From Caldovatus aquaticus (GTDB taxonomy: Bacteria; Pseudomonadota; Alphaproteobacteria; Acetobacterales; Acetobacteraceae), in contig NZ_JAHZUY010000011.1 in the NCBI RefSeq assembly GCF_019458025.1, forward strand, positions 1 through 64,000: 64,000 nucleotides of DNA, written 5' to 3'. Both the position numbers and the translations under genes were made by a program. Positions 63,629-64,000 of the stretch are shown piece after piece. Position 1 is the first letter of the stretch. Each line of letters opens with the position of its first letter. The notes below the pieces were generated by a model. That model saw nothing but the letters and a program-made list of their open reading frames with translations. It ran no database searches and was not told the origin of the DNA.

Positions 63629-64000
63629 GGGCGTCCTCCTCTCCGCCCGCCGGCTCCTCCGCGTCCGGCGTCGCGGCGAGGTTGAGCGCGGCGCGCTCCA
63701 GCACGCGCAGGCAGGTGGCGAGGTCGGCCTCCGGGATGCCGGCGAGGATCTCCGCCCGCACCCTGGCCGCCACCTCCTCGATGCGGCGCAGGAGCGGCGC
63801 GGCCTTGGCCGTCAGGTGCACGGTCTTGGAGCGCCGGTCGTGCGCCACGCCGCGGCGCTCGACGAGGCCCTCGCGCTCCAGCCAGTCGAGGGTGCGCACC
63901 AGGCTCGGCGCCTCGATGGCGAGCCGCGCCGCGAGCTCCTTCTGCGTCACCCCGTCGCCGTTGCGGGCCAGGTCGAGCAGCGCCAGCCAGCGCGCCTCGG
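63609..64000 (-). CDS. MarR-family regulator of EmrAB (partial)
   Basis: The frame enters from the right edge and ends at TAG 63609. Visible are the winged helix: LALLDLARNGDGVTQKELAARL, SLVRTLDWLEREGLVERRGVAHDRRSKTVHLTAKAAPLLRRIE. The N-terminal part lies outside the window. It overlaps emrA by 20 bases, so it heads the regulator-emrA-emrB operon, as in the classic emrRAB arrangement. Confidence 0.9.
   Translation of the reverse strand, partial: EARWLALLDLARNGDGVTQKELAARLAIEAPSLVRTLDWLEREGLVERRGVAHDRRSKTVHLTAKAAPLLRRIEEVAARVRAEILAGIPEADLATCLRVLERAALNLAATPDAEEPAGGEEDARGHRAA

Overview
The window is about 75% GC with very long shadow open reading frames on both strands. Its gene content points to an alphaproteobacterium of the Rhodospirillales, most likely Acetobacteraceae close to Roseomonas: TctC-type solute receptors, many CaiB-type CoA transferases and crotonases, a short Trm112/DUF971/LON/YbbN housekeeping block, and an alphaproteobacterial gltBD. 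This placement is inferred from gene content. I see no rRNA, tRNA, CRISPR array, insertion sequence or prophage.

Layout. 1-592: end of a helicase-like gene and an S4-domain RNA-binding protein. 993-8064 (minus): a five-gene complex I/hydrogenase-4-like operon (hyfB-C-F-G-I order, no hyfE). Its large subunit lacks three of the four NiFe-binding cysteines. Its membrane subunits have lost residues normally needed for proton translocation. 8343-10346: a TRAP transporter pair without a receptor gene. 10407-13976: aldo/keto reductase, an IalB-like secreted protein, a BKACE enzyme and an EamA permease. 14083-19252: a pyridine-ring catabolic block (NicX-like dioxygenase, NicD-like hydrolase, a flavin acyl-CoA dehydrogenase-like protein and an AMP-forming ligase) divergent from a MarR regulator, as in known nic/pic clusters but with CoA-type enzymes added.

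19444-28689: mixed metabolism: threonate dehydrogenase-like, Tat-exported MBL protein, amidase, NUDIX, SDRs, CobW GTPase, a frameshifted asparaginase and a crotonase. 28817-31675 (minus): housekeeping block (DUF971, Trm112-like, LON-domain, YbbN-type thioredoxin, YbaK editing protein). 31675-38331: D-tartrate dehydratase, CoA transferase, crotonase, two TctC receptors and an MgtC/DUF4010 membrane protein. 38474-43801 (minus): MmgE/PrpD, 2-hydroxyacid dehydrogenase, an internally deleted TctC remnant, a split TPP-dependent decarboxylase pair, SDR and GST.

43873-49874 (minus): glutamate synthase gltB-gltD behind an upstream region with two dyads. 50088-53489: NDUFA9-like protein and a stand-alone molybdenum hydroxylase large subunit. 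53803-60693: CMD-family protein, HIBADH-family dehydrogenase, lactonase-like MBL protein, a second split TPP decarboxylase pair with an alcohol dehydrogenase, then CoA transferase plus acyl-CoA dehydrogenase. 60789-64000 (minus): MarR-emrA-emrB drug efflux operon whose emrA is interrupted by a poly-G/poly-C tract.

Most genes form small catabolic operons for organic acids and aromatics, each paired with orphan transport receptors. The two regions most worth follow-up are the degenerate hydrogenase-4-like complex and the modified pyridine-catabolism block.
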